From assembly GCA_937888935.1 (NCBI GenBank), contig CALARO010000192.1, positions 1 to 5,368 of the forward strand: 5,368 nucleotides of DNA, given 5' to 3'. Origin of the DNA: an uncultured Clostridia bacterium (lineage in GTDB: Bacteria > Bacillota > Clostridia > Christensenellales > Borkfalkiaceae). Positions 1-5,368 of the stretch are shown one piece after another. The notes beneath the pieces were generated by a model. The model ran no database searches. It saw only the letters and a program-made list of their open reading frames with translations, and was not told where the DNA came from. Positions within the stretch are counted from its first letter, which is position 1. Each line of letters starts with the position of its first letter. The position numbers and the translations under genes are program-made.

Positions 1-2019
1 GTATCCGAAGTAGCATTTGAAGTGCTCCCCGAAATTTTCAAGGACGAAAATGTAGCGGCTGTTCAGATTCCCGTAGAGCTTACCGATAGAAAAGAAATTA
101 CGGAGAATGAAAAAACGTATTATCAATTTGCCGGTTATATTTATAATTTCCCCGCTAATAATTACGGCTTGAAGCTTGTGGCTCGCGGTTATGCGAAATA
201 CGACGGCACGAAAGAGTTTTATACGGAATATTCTCCCGCGTATTCTTTAACCGATGTTGCAAAAACTGCCGATTCCGCATTGCAGGATAAGGTGGCTGAA
301 TACGTTGTGGAGAATGTTGATATTACATATAAAAATATCGATGGCAATAATTCTTCTGATAGCGAAACTTTGGCTTATGGCGCTACGTTGAATTATCCCG
401 CAGTAACCGTGCCGCAAGGCTATTCTTTCGCAGGGTGGTACACAAAAAAAGATACTAAATGGAACACTTCCTGGACGGCGCAAGGCAATATGACTCTTAC
501 AGCAAAGTTTGAAAAATTGCTTTACGGAGATTTGATAACGAACGATCTTTTTGCAAACGGAACAGAGGTGGAAACATCCGCTCCCGACGGATTTACCACA
601 ATGAAAAAAATTACCGCCGTGTGGGATGAAAGCAAAAAATCACCCAGCAATGCAAAAACGGTTTGGGCGGATATTGCAAACGTTGACGTATCCGAGTATT
701 TAACAATCCGATTACAATTGCAGATTTCAGGGAGCTGGGTGCTGTTTGACGGATGGTCGACTTATTTTAGCGGCGGAAAAACCATTGACGTAACTATGAC
801 GCACAAAACGAAAACTTCTTGGGAAATTGCTTTTGTCGGTGCGGACGGAGCAGCAAAGGTTACGCGGAACGGTAACAATTTAAAAGAACTTTTAAAAATG
901 GAGCTTGACGCAAGAAGCGTTGCGCTCGGCGATGCGGATTGTGAGCCATCAACGGTCATTTTCAGCGATGTGCGCGGCGAAAAAGGCGCGATTCCCGTAG
1001 AACCTATCCCTGTAACGGGAACAATCGTAGATGAAAAATTATATAGCGCAAACGGAATTGCTACGAGCGAAACGGAAGAAGCAATACCTCAAGGTTTTGA
1101 AAAAATTGCGATGTATACTACAAACGGCGCGGACGTACACGGACAATTTTTCTCTGCCGTAAATATTTCAGCTTACAGCGAAGTGCATTTTGCGGTAAAA
1201 ACGGACGGGAAATTTGTATTGAATCAGGAAAAGTCCGATGATAGCGGCGAATGGTTGTATTTTACGCTTACGCAGGGAGCGGATCAAACGTGGACGATCG
1301 TAGTAAAGAAAGCCGACGGAACGGAAATATATAATAAAGGCGGGTTTGGCGGATATAAAAGCGATTCGCCGTCGCCGTATACAAATTATGCGTTAAACGC
1401 AATTTTGTTCGGATGTCCCGCAGGCTTTCAGCCGGAAAAGGCAACCGATGAAGCGGCAACGCTTAACGTATGGTTTACCGAAGTGCGCGGCACGTTGCAA
1501 CCTGTTGATATCAAAGGATCTTTAATCGACGAAAAATTATACAGCGCAAACGGGATTGCTACGAGCGAAACGGAAGAAGCAATTCCCGAAGGGTTTGAAA
1601 AAATTTCGATGTATACTACAAACGGCGCAAACGTACACGGGCAATTTTTCTCTGCTGCGGATATTTCAGGATATAGCGAAGTGCATTTTGCAGTAAAAAC
1701 GGATGGAAAATTCGTATTGAATCAGGAAAAATCCGACGATAGCGGCGAATGGTTGTATTTTACGCTTACGCAGGGAACGGATCAAACGTGGACGATCGTA
1801 GTAAAGAAAGCCGACGGAACGGAAATATATAATAAAGGCGGGTTTGGCGGATATAAAAGCGATTCGCCTGCGCCGTATACAAATTATGCGTTAAACGCGA
1901 TTTTGTTCGGATGTCCCGCAGGTTTTCAGCCGGCAAAGGCAACCGATGAAGCGGCAACGCTTAACGTATGGTTTACCGAGGTGCGCGGCACGTTGAAAAC
2001 TGCGGAAACGGAAGAATGA
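1..2019 (+). CDS. Secreted InlB-repeat multidomain protein, copy 1 (5' end outside window)
   Basis: The reading frame is open from base 1, so the gene begins upstream; a GTG at 22 is an internal Val codon, not the start. By alignment with the complete copy at 2427-4667 it lacks about the first 74 residues, including the signal peptide. What remains is the end of the N-terminal domain (ARGYAKY at 181-201), an InlB/Listeria-Bacteroides-type repeat with the signature GYSFAGWY (418-441) and a closing LTAKFEK, then three tandem beta-rich modules, the last two nearly identical. The protein matches the complete copy except for Phe instead of Leu at the codon containing base 18. The stop TGA (2017-2019) overlaps the lipoprotein start. 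A role as a secreted or surface-associated binding protein is inferred from the domain type; no catalytic motif is visible. Confidence 0.85.
   Translation, partial: VSEVAFEVLPEIFKDENVAAVQIPVELTDRKEITENEKTYYQFAGYIYNFPANNYGLKLVARGYAKYDGTKEFYTEYSPAYSLTDVAKTADSALQDKVAEYVVENVDITYKNIDGNNSSDSETLAYGATLNYPAVTVPQGYSFAGWYTKKDTKWNTSWTAQGNMTLTAKFEKLLYGDLITNDLFANGTEVETSAPDGFTTMKKITAVWDESKKSPSNAKTVWADIANVDVSEYLTIRLQLQISGSWVLFDGWSTYFSGGKTIDVTMTHKTKTSWEIAFVGADGAAKVTRNGNNLKELLKMELDARSVALGDADCEPSTVIFSDVRGEKGAIPVEPIPVTGTIVDEKLYSANGIATSETEEAIPQGFEKIAMYTTNGADVHGQFFSAVNISAYSEVHFAVKTDGKFVLNQEKSDDSGEWLYFTLTQGADQTWTIVVKKADGTEIYNKGGFGGYKSDSPSPYTNYALNAILFGCPAGFQPEKATDEAATLNVWFTEVRGTLQPVDIKGSLIDEKLYSANGIATSETEEAIPEGFEKISMYTTNGANVHGQFFSAADISGYSEVHFAVKTDGKFVLNQEKSDDSGEWLYFTLTQGTDQTWTIVVKKADGTEIYNKGGFGGYKSDSPAPYTNYALNAILFGCPAGFQPAKATDEAATLNVWFTEVRGTLKTAETEE
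1012..1509 (+). repeat. Intragenic module repeat B (498 bp, 166 aa), copy 1 gene
   Basis: First of two adjacent 498-bp direct repeats in the big gene. It runs from VTGTIVDEKLYS to the region after FTEVRG. Long stretches are base-identical to the next repeat, for example from about 1281 to 1367. Confidence 0.9.
1510..2007 (+). repeat. Intragenic module repeat C (498 bp, 166 aa), copy 1 gene
   Basis: Second 498-bp module, beginning IKGSLIDEKLYS. It differs from module B mainly in its first six residues and at scattered positions (for example Gln to Glu before GFEK, and the second Ser of DSPSPY to Ala). Confidence 0.9.
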
Positions 2020-2231
2020 AAATTATGCGAAAGATTTTATTGATCGTAGCGGCGACAATGGTTTGCTGTGCGGTGAGTTCCTGTAAGGCGGATAACGAAG
2101 AGCTTTTGCCTTCCGATCCGCCCAACGGCGAACAAACTACGGACAATCCGGAAAGCGATCAAAAAGGCAATCAAAATAATGTGGATAGCGATAAAAACGG
2201 CGAATGGTTGGAAATTAAATTCCCTCGCTGA
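2016..2231 (+). CDS. Small lipoprotein, copy 1 (71 aa)
   Basis: The ATG at 2016 overlaps the preceding stop as ATGA, indicating translational coupling; an ATG three codons on (2025) is an alternative. The frame is open further upstream to 1968, but that stretch lies inside the big gene and has no signal character. The N-terminus has MKIMRK followed by a hydrophobic stretch and a lipobox V20-S21-S22-C23, so Cys23 is the probable lipidation site after signal peptidase II cleavage. The mature part is only about 49 residues: a linker rich in Asp, Asn, Glu and Gln, then a C-terminal NGEWLEIKFPR. I recognise no folded domain or function. It may be a short membrane-tethered partner of the upstream secreted protein, inferred only from coupling and synteny. 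Two further Cys (17 and 18) lie within the signal segment. Confidence 0.8.
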   Translation: MKIMRKILLIVAATMVCCAVSSCKADNEELLPSDPPNGEQTTDNPESDQKGNQNNVDSDKNGEWLEIKFPR

Positions 2232-2247
2232 AAGTAAATAATTTTTT

Positions 2248-2254
2248 AAGGAGA
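2248..2254 (+). promoter_or_regulatory. Ribosome binding site of peptide gene, copy 1
   Basis: AAGGAGA lies 7 nt before ATG 2262, in the only true intergenic gap of the unit (2232-2261). Its strength supports the peptide gene being translated and so supports the start chosen. Confidence 0.8.
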
Positions 2255-2261
2255 AAGTTTG

Positions 2262-2430
2262 ATGAAAATGATAAAAATGGAAATTGCGCAGGGGGGGGGG
2301 GTACACCTTTCCTGAAATGAAAGTTGTGGAATTAAGCGAGGACGCGATACGAACAAGCGGAAATGCAAAGTTCGCGAGTGATTGGGATATTATGGATGAC
2401 ATGGTGACAACCGAGGAGGTGTCGCAATGA
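2262..2430 (+). CDS. Phase-variable small peptide gene, copy 1; out of frame at 11-G tract
   Basis: An ATG at 2262 sits 7 nt after a strong Shine-Dalgarno AAGGAGA (2248-2254). Translation gives MKMIKMEIAQ and then enters a run of 11 G (2291-2301). As read, the frame continues GGGVHLS and stops at TGA 2313-2315, a 17-aa product. Removing one G (or adding two) gives a 55-aa peptide that passes YTFPEMKVVELSEDAIRTSG and ends EEVSQ, with its TGA (2428-2430) overlapping the ATG of the big gene. The clean open frame beyond the tract and the exact ATGA overlap show that the 10-G frame is the real coding frame. The Tyr-x-x-Pro-Glu-Met-(K/E)-(V/I)-(V/I)-(E/K) pattern followed by an acidic patch and Thr-Ser-Gly resembles short hypothetical proteins that I recall as common in Clostridia; their function is unknown to me. 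It has no Cys, transmembrane segment or signal peptide. An internal ATG at 2317 could start a shorter product but has no good ribosome site. Confidence 0.7.
2291..2301 (+). repeat. Poly-G tract (11 G) in peptide gene, copy 1
   Basis: Eleven consecutive G inside a coding frame in a region of moderate GC. No other G run of comparable length occurs in the unit. Its length sets the frame: 10 or 13 G gives the 55-aa peptide, while 11 or 12 G gives early stops (for 12 G, at the TGA now at 2318-2320). Such tracts are known slipped-strand phase-variation sites in other bacteria. Confidence 0.9.
2414..2419 (+). promoter_or_regulatory. Ribosome binding site of complete big gene, embedded in peptide gene
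   Basis: AGGAGG lies 7 nt before ATG 2427 and inside the last codons of the 55-aa peptide frame (the Glu-Glu-Val codons). Ribosomes translating the peptide in its ON frame pass over this site and stop on the next gene's ATG. In the OFF frame they leave about 110 nt earlier. Confidence 0.85.
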
Positions 2431-4667
2431 AAAAAAATTCACTTGTTTTAATGCTGTGTGCAAGTATAGCCGGTTTAGCGGGTACGGCAGGCGCGCTGAG
2501 ACTTGCAACAAAAGCAGAGAGTTTTGTTACACTTGATAATAACGATTATTATGTTAGCAGTGTGGCGATTCGTCTTACAGACGAAGCAACGGAAACGGGC
2601 GTTAGATTTGTTTCTCAATTTGAAAAAAATAAATTTGATGCCGCGAATGTATCCGAAGTAGCATTAGAAGTGCTCCCCGAAATTTTCAAGGACGAAAATG
2701 TAGCGGCTGTTCAGATTCCCGTAGAGCTTACCGATAGAAAAGAAATTACGGAGAATGAAAAAACGTATTATCAATTTGCCGGTTATATTTATAATTTCCC
2801 CGCTAATAATTACGGCTTGAAGCTTGTGGCTCGCGGTTATGCGAAATACGACGGCACGAAAGAGTTTTATACGGAATATTCTCCCGCGTATTCTTTAACC
2901 GATGTTGCAAAAACTGCCGATTCCGCATTGCAGGATAAGGTGGCTGAATACGTTGTGGAGAATGTTGATATTACATATAAAAATATCGATGGCAATAATT
3001 CTTCTGATAGCGAAACTTTGGCTTATGGCGCTACGTTGAATTATCCCGCAGTAACCGTGCCGCAAGGCTATTCTTTCGCAGGGTGGTACACAAAAAAAGA
3101 TACTAAATGGAACACTTCCTGGACGGCGCAAGGCAATATGACTCTTACAGCAAAGTTTGAAAAATTGCTTTACGGAGATTTGATAACGAACGATCTTTTT
3201 GCAAACGGAACAGAGGTGGAAACATCCGCTCCCGACGGATTTACCACAATGAAAAAAATTACCGCCGTGTGGGATGAAAGCAAAAAATCACCCAGCAATG
3301 CAAAAACGGTTTGGGCGGATATTGCAAACGTTGACGTATCCGAGTATTTAACAATCCGATTACAATTGCAGATTTCAGGGAGCTGGGTGCTGTTTGACGG
3401 ATGGTCGACTTATTTTAGCGGCGGAAAAACCATTGACGTAACTATGACGCACAAAACGAAAACTTCTTGGGAAATTGCTTTTGTCGGTGCGGACGGAGCA
3501 GCAAAGGTTACGCGGAACGGTAACAATTTAAAAGAACTTTTAAAAATGGAGCTTGACGCAAGAAGCGTTGCGCTCGGCGATGCGGATTGTGAGCCATCAA
3601 CGGTCATTTTCAGCGATGTGCGCGGCGAAAAAGGCGCGATTCCCGTAGAACCTATCCCTGTAACGGGAACAATCGTAGATGAAAAATTATATAGCGCAAA
3701 CGGAATTGCTACGAGCGAAACGGAAGAAGCAATACCTCAAGGTTTTGAAAAAATTGCGATGTATACTACAAACGGCGCGGACGTACACGGACAATTTTTC
3801 TCTGCCGTAAATATTTCAGCTTACAGCGAAGTGCATTTTGCGGTAAAAACGGACGGGAAATTTGTATTGAATCAGGAAAAGTCCGATGATAGCGGCGAAT
3901 GGTTGTATTTTACGCTTACGCAGGGAGCGGATCAAACGTGGACGATCGTAGTAAAGAAAGCCGACGGAACGGAAATATATAATAAAGGCGGGTTTGGCGG
4001 ATATAAAAGCGATTCGCCGTCGCCGTATACAAATTATGCGTTAAACGCAATTTTGTTCGGATGTCCCGCAGGCTTTCAGCCGGAAAAGGCAACCGATGAA
4101 GCGGCAACGCTTAACGTATGGTTTACCGAAGTGCGCGGCACGTTGCAACCTGTTGATATCAAAGGATCTTTAATCGACGAAAAATTATACAGCGCAAACG
4201 GGATTGCTACGAGCGAAACGGAAGAAGCAATTCCCGAAGGGTTTGAAAAAATTTCGATGTATACTACAAACGGCGCAAACGTACACGGGCAATTTTTCTC
4301 TGCTGCGGATATTTCAGGATATAGCGAAGTGCATTTTGCAGTAAAAACGGATGGAAAATTCGTATTGAATCAGGAAAAATCCGACGATAGCGGCGAATGG
4401 TTGTATTTTACGCTTACGCAGGGAACGGATCAAACGTGGACGATCGTAGTAAAGAAAGCCGACGGAACGGAAATATATAATAAAGGCGGGTTTGGCGGAT
4501 ATAAAAGCGATTCGCCTGCGCCGTATACAAATTATGCGTTAAACGCGATTTTGTTCGGATGTCCCGCAGGTTTTCAGCCGGCAAAGGCAACCGATGAAGC
4601 GGCAACGCTTAACGTATGGTTTACCGAGGTGCGCGGCACGTTGAAAACTGCGGAAACGGAAGAATGA
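2427..4667 (+). CDS. Secreted InlB-repeat multidomain protein, complete copy (746 aa)
   Basis: The start is set by AGGAGG at 2414-2419, 7 nt upstream, and by the ATGA overlap with the peptide gene. Residues 1 to about 25 form a Sec signal peptide (MKKN, hydrophobic core, AGTAGA, probable cleavage near residue 23). Residues ~34-180 form an N-terminal domain with GVRF (58-61) and ARGYAKY (135-141), a pattern I have seen in other clostridial secreted proteins. Residues ~182-246 form an InlB B-repeat/Flg_new-type domain with GYSFAGWY (214-221) and LTAKFEK (240-246). Residues ~249-400 are a beta-rich module ending FSDVRG. Residues 412-577 and 578 to ~740 are two nearly identical 166-residue modules ending FTEVRG. 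There is no LPXTG, C-terminal membrane helix or SLH domain, so it is probably released or held non-covalently. Adhesion or carbohydrate binding is inferred, not shown. Its stop overlaps the lipoprotein start. Confidence 0.9.
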   Translation: MKKNSLVLMLCASIAGLAGTAGALRLATKAESFVTLDNNDYYVSSVAIRLTDEATETGVRFVSQFEKNKFDAANVSEVALEVLPEIFKDENVAAVQIPVELTDRKEITENEKTYYQFAGYIYNFPANNYGLKLVARGYAKYDGTKEFYTEYSPAYSLTDVAKTADSALQDKVAEYVVENVDITYKNIDGNNSSDSETLAYGATLNYPAVTVPQGYSFAGWYTKKDTKWNTSWTAQGNMTLTAKFEKLLYGDLITNDLFANGTEVETSAPDGFTTMKKITAVWDESKKSPSNAKTVWADIANVDVSEYLTIRLQLQISGSWVLFDGWSTYFSGGKTIDVTMTHKTKTSWEIAFVGADGAAKVTRNGNNLKELLKMELDARSVALGDADCEPSTVIFSDVRGEKGAIPVEPIPVTGTIVDEKLYSANGIATSETEEAIPQGFEKIAMYTTNGADVHGQFFSAVNISAYSEVHFAVKTDGKFVLNQEKSDDSGEWLYFTLTQGADQTWTIVVKKADGTEIYNKGGFGGYKSDSPSPYTNYALNAILFGCPAGFQPEKATDEAATLNVWFTEVRGTLQPVDIKGSLIDEKLYSANGIATSETEEAIPEGFEKISMYTTNGANVHGQFFSAADISGYSEVHFAVKTDGKFVLNQEKSDDSGEWLYFTLTQGTDQTWTIVVKKADGTEIYNKGGFGGYKSDSPAPYTNYALNAILFGCPAGFQPAKATDEAATLNVWFTEVRGTLKTAETEE
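3660..4157 (+). repeat. Intragenic module repeat B, complete gene
   Basis: Residues 412-577 of the complete big protein; equivalent of 1012-1509 in the second unit. Confidence 0.9.
4158..4655 (+). repeat. Intragenic module repeat C, complete gene
   Basis: Begins at residue 578 of the complete big protein; equivalent of 1510-2007 in the second unit. Confidence 0.9.
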
Positions 4668-4879
4668 AAATTATGCGAAAGATTTTATTGATCGTAGCGG
4701 CGACAATGGTTTGCTGTGCGGTGAGTTCCTGTAAGGCGGATAACGAAGAGCTTTTGCCTTCCGATCCGCCCAACGGCGAACAAACTACGGACAATCCGGA
4801 AAGCGATCAAAAAGGCAATCAAAATAATGTGGATAGCGATAAAAACGGCGAATGGTTGGAAATTAAATTCCCTCGCTGA
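4664..4879 (+). CDS. Small lipoprotein, copy 2 (71 aa)
   Basis: By reading, this is the same as the lipoprotein at 2016-2231: ATGA overlap with the big gene, lipobox V-S-S-C with Cys23 as the lipidation site, a polar acidic linker and the C-terminal GEWLEIKFPR. It is followed after 30 bp by the second peptide gene, so it is the last gene of one unit and reads directly into the next. Function is unknown. Confidence 0.8.
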   Translation: MKIMRKILLIVAATMVCCAVSSCKADNEELLPSDPPNGEQTTDNPESDQKGNQNNVDSDKNGEWLEIKFPR

Positions 4880-4895
4880 AAGTAAATAATTTTTT

Positions 4896-4902
4896 AAGGA
4901 GA
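4896..4902 (+). promoter_or_regulatory. Ribosome binding site of peptide gene, copy 2
   Basis: AAGGAGA 7 nt before ATG 4910, identical to the site in the first unit. Confidence 0.8.
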
Positions 4903-4909
4903 AAGTTTG

Positions 4910-5078
4910 ATGAAAATGATAAAAATGGAAATTGCGCAGGGGGGGGGGGTACACCTTTCCTGAAATGAAAGTTGTGGAATTAAGCGAGGACGCGATACGA
5001 ACAAGCGGAAATGCAAAGTTCGCGAGTGATTGGGATATTATGGATGACATGGTGACAACCGAGGAGGTGTCGCAATGA
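4910..5078 (+). CDS. Phase-variable small peptide gene, copy 2; out of frame at 11-G tract
   Basis: This is the second copy of the gene at 2262-2430, with the same Shine-Dalgarno (4896-4902), the same start and the same G11 run (4939-4949). As read it stops at 4961-4963 after 17 codons. With 10 G it would encode the same 55-aa peptide and end on the ATGA overlap at 5075-5078. Both copies are therefore in the same predicted OFF state. That fits a recent duplication or homogenisation, or a collapsed assembly in which the two tracts are not independent observations. Confidence 0.7.
4939..4949 (+). repeat. Poly-G tract (11 G) in peptide gene, copy 2
   Basis: Same length and position in the second unit as the tract at 2291-2301, with the same effect on the frame. 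Confidence 0.9.
5062..5067 (+). promoter_or_regulatory. Ribosome binding site of third big gene
   Basis: AGGAGG 7 nt before ATG 5075, same arrangement as at 2414-2419. Confidence 0.85.
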
Positions 5079-5368
5079 AAAAAAATTCACTTGTTTTAAT
5101 GCTGTGTGCAAGTATAGCCGGTTTAGCGGGTACGGCAGGCGCGCTGAGACTTGCAACAAAAGCAGAGAGTTTTGTTACACTTGATAATAACGATTATTAT
5201 GTTAGCAGTGTGGCGATTCGTCTTACAGACGAAGCAACGGAAACGGGCGTTAGATTTGTTTCTCAATTTGAAAAAAATAAATTTGATGCCGCGAATGTAT
5301 CCGAAGTAGCATTAGAAGTGCTCCCCGAAATTTTCAAGGACGAAAATGTAGCGGCTGTTCAGATTCCC
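5075..5368 (+). CDS. Secreted InlB-repeat multidomain protein, third copy (3' end outside window)
   Basis: The first 98 codons of a third big gene are present: the signal peptide, the GVRF-containing start of the N-terminal domain, and sequence to AVQIP at the window edge. It matches the copy at 2427 throughout, including A at 5314 (Leu codon) where the first copy has T. It begins with the same AGGAGG site and ATGA overlap. Whether it is full length, and whether more units follow, cannot be seen here. Confidence 0.85.
   Translation, partial: MKKNSLVLMLCASIAGLAGTAGALRLATKAESFVTLDNNDYYVSSVAIRLTDEATETGVRFVSQFEKNKFDAANVSEVALEVLPEIFKDENVAAVQIP
5297..5368 (+). repeat. Start of a third tandem unit (72 bp)
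   Basis: These 72 bases match 2649-2720 exactly and match 1-72 except for base 18. They show either that the array continues or that the molecule is circular or misassembled. Confidence 0.9.

Larger units (their letters stand above)
1..2648 (+). repeat. Tandem 2,648-bp unit, copy 1
   Basis: This segment repeats directly at 2649-5296. Gene ends, G tracts, ribosome sites and internal repeats all recur at an offset of exactly 2,648 bp. I found one substitution (T18 against A2666). The unit holds one of each gene of the peptide, big-protein and lipoprotein cassette, in circularly permuted order because the window starts inside the big gene. No inverted repeat, target-site duplication or mobile-element gene marks a boundary, so the true recombination junction cannot be placed. 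Confidence 0.95.
2649..5296 (+). repeat. Tandem 2,648-bp unit, copy 2
   Basis: This is the second direct copy of 1-2648, joined without any intervening sequence. It is followed by the first 72 bp of a third copy. Confidence 0.95.

Noticed and set aside
247..1957. Several 63-78-codon minus-strand frames inside the big gene, repeated at 2895-4605
   Set aside because: They are antisense to a clearly coding frame and recur only because the DNA repeats; the residue composition does not look like a protein.
1968..2015. Upstream extension of the lipoprotein to an ATG at 1968
   Set aside because: It would put 16 non-signal residues before the lipoprotein signal and overlap the big gene by about 50 bp; the ATGA overlap at 2016 fits much better.
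2208..2244. Possible promoter in the gap before the peptide gene (TTGGAA and TAAATA/TAATTT)
   Set aside because: Spacing is 21 or 25 bp rather than about 17 and the matches are poor.
2231..2250. T-run after the lipoprotein as a terminator
   Set aside because: There are only six T and no GC-rich hairpin upstream of them; the run is directly followed by a ribosome site.
2037..2402. A 121-codon open frame on the minus strand (and its copy at 4685-5050)
   Set aside because: It lies antisense to the lipoprotein and peptide genes, crosses the G tract as poly-Pro-type codons, has no ribosome site context and shows no recognisable domain.
2427..2462. Lipobox in the big protein (Cys11 in LVLMLC)
   Set aside because: The residues before Cys are M-L, not a small pair such as A-G or S-S, and the Cys lies inside the hydrophobic core; a signal peptidase I site near residue 23 is more likely.
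1..5368. Small 2.6-kb plasmid read around twice
   Set aside because: The unit contains no replication gene or origin-like iterons, and T18 breaks an exact end overlap. It is not excluded as a circularised amplification or assembly product.
1..5368. Repeat structure as a CRISPR array or insertion sequence
   Set aside because: The repeats are 2,648 bp and 498 bp coding units with no short spacers, terminal inverted repeats or transposase.

Overview
The window holds two almost identical head-to-tail copies of one 2,648-bp unit, plus the first 72 bp of a third (2 x 2,648 + 72 = 5,368). Positions 1-2648 repeat at 2649-5296, and 1-72 recur at 5297-5368. The only difference I found by reading is base 18 (T, against A at 2666 and 5314), which changes Phe to Leu. 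All genes are on the + strand. Moderate GC, strong AGGAGG-type Shine-Dalgarno sites, an InlB/Listeria-Bacteroides-type repeat and a Gram-positive-style short lipoprotein suggest a gut-type Bacillota (Clostridia; Christensenellales-like is only a guess). No phylogenetic marker gene is present.

Each unit has three genes in this order: (i) a small peptide gene of 55 codons whose frame is broken by a run of 11 G; (ii) a 746-aa secreted, multidomain InlB-repeat protein; (iii) a 71-aa lipoprotein. The peptide stop overlaps the start of the big gene (ATGA, 2427-2430). The big gene's stop overlaps the lipoprotein start (ATGA, 2016-2019 and 4664-4667). Only 30 bp separate the lipoprotein from the next unit's peptide gene. 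I see no promoter, terminator, transposase, integrase or replication gene, so the unit joins to itself without a seam, like a repeating polycistronic cassette.

Layout: 1-2019 big protein (5' end outside the window); 2016-2231 lipoprotein; 2262-2430 peptide gene with G11 at 2291-2301; 2427-4667 complete big protein; 4664-4879 lipoprotein; 4910-5078 peptide gene with G11 at 4939-4949; 5075-5368 start of a third big protein.

The most interesting signal is the G tract. As read (11 G), the peptide stops after 17 codons. With 10 G (or 13), the frame runs through a conserved-looking YTFPEMKVVELSEDAIRTSG segment and ends exactly on the ATGA overlap with the big gene. This is what a slipped-strand, phase-variable gene should look like. 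It would switch the peptide on or off and might tune the coupled surface protein. The main caveats are that a near-perfect tandem repeat and a homopolymer are both places where sequencing and assembly fail.
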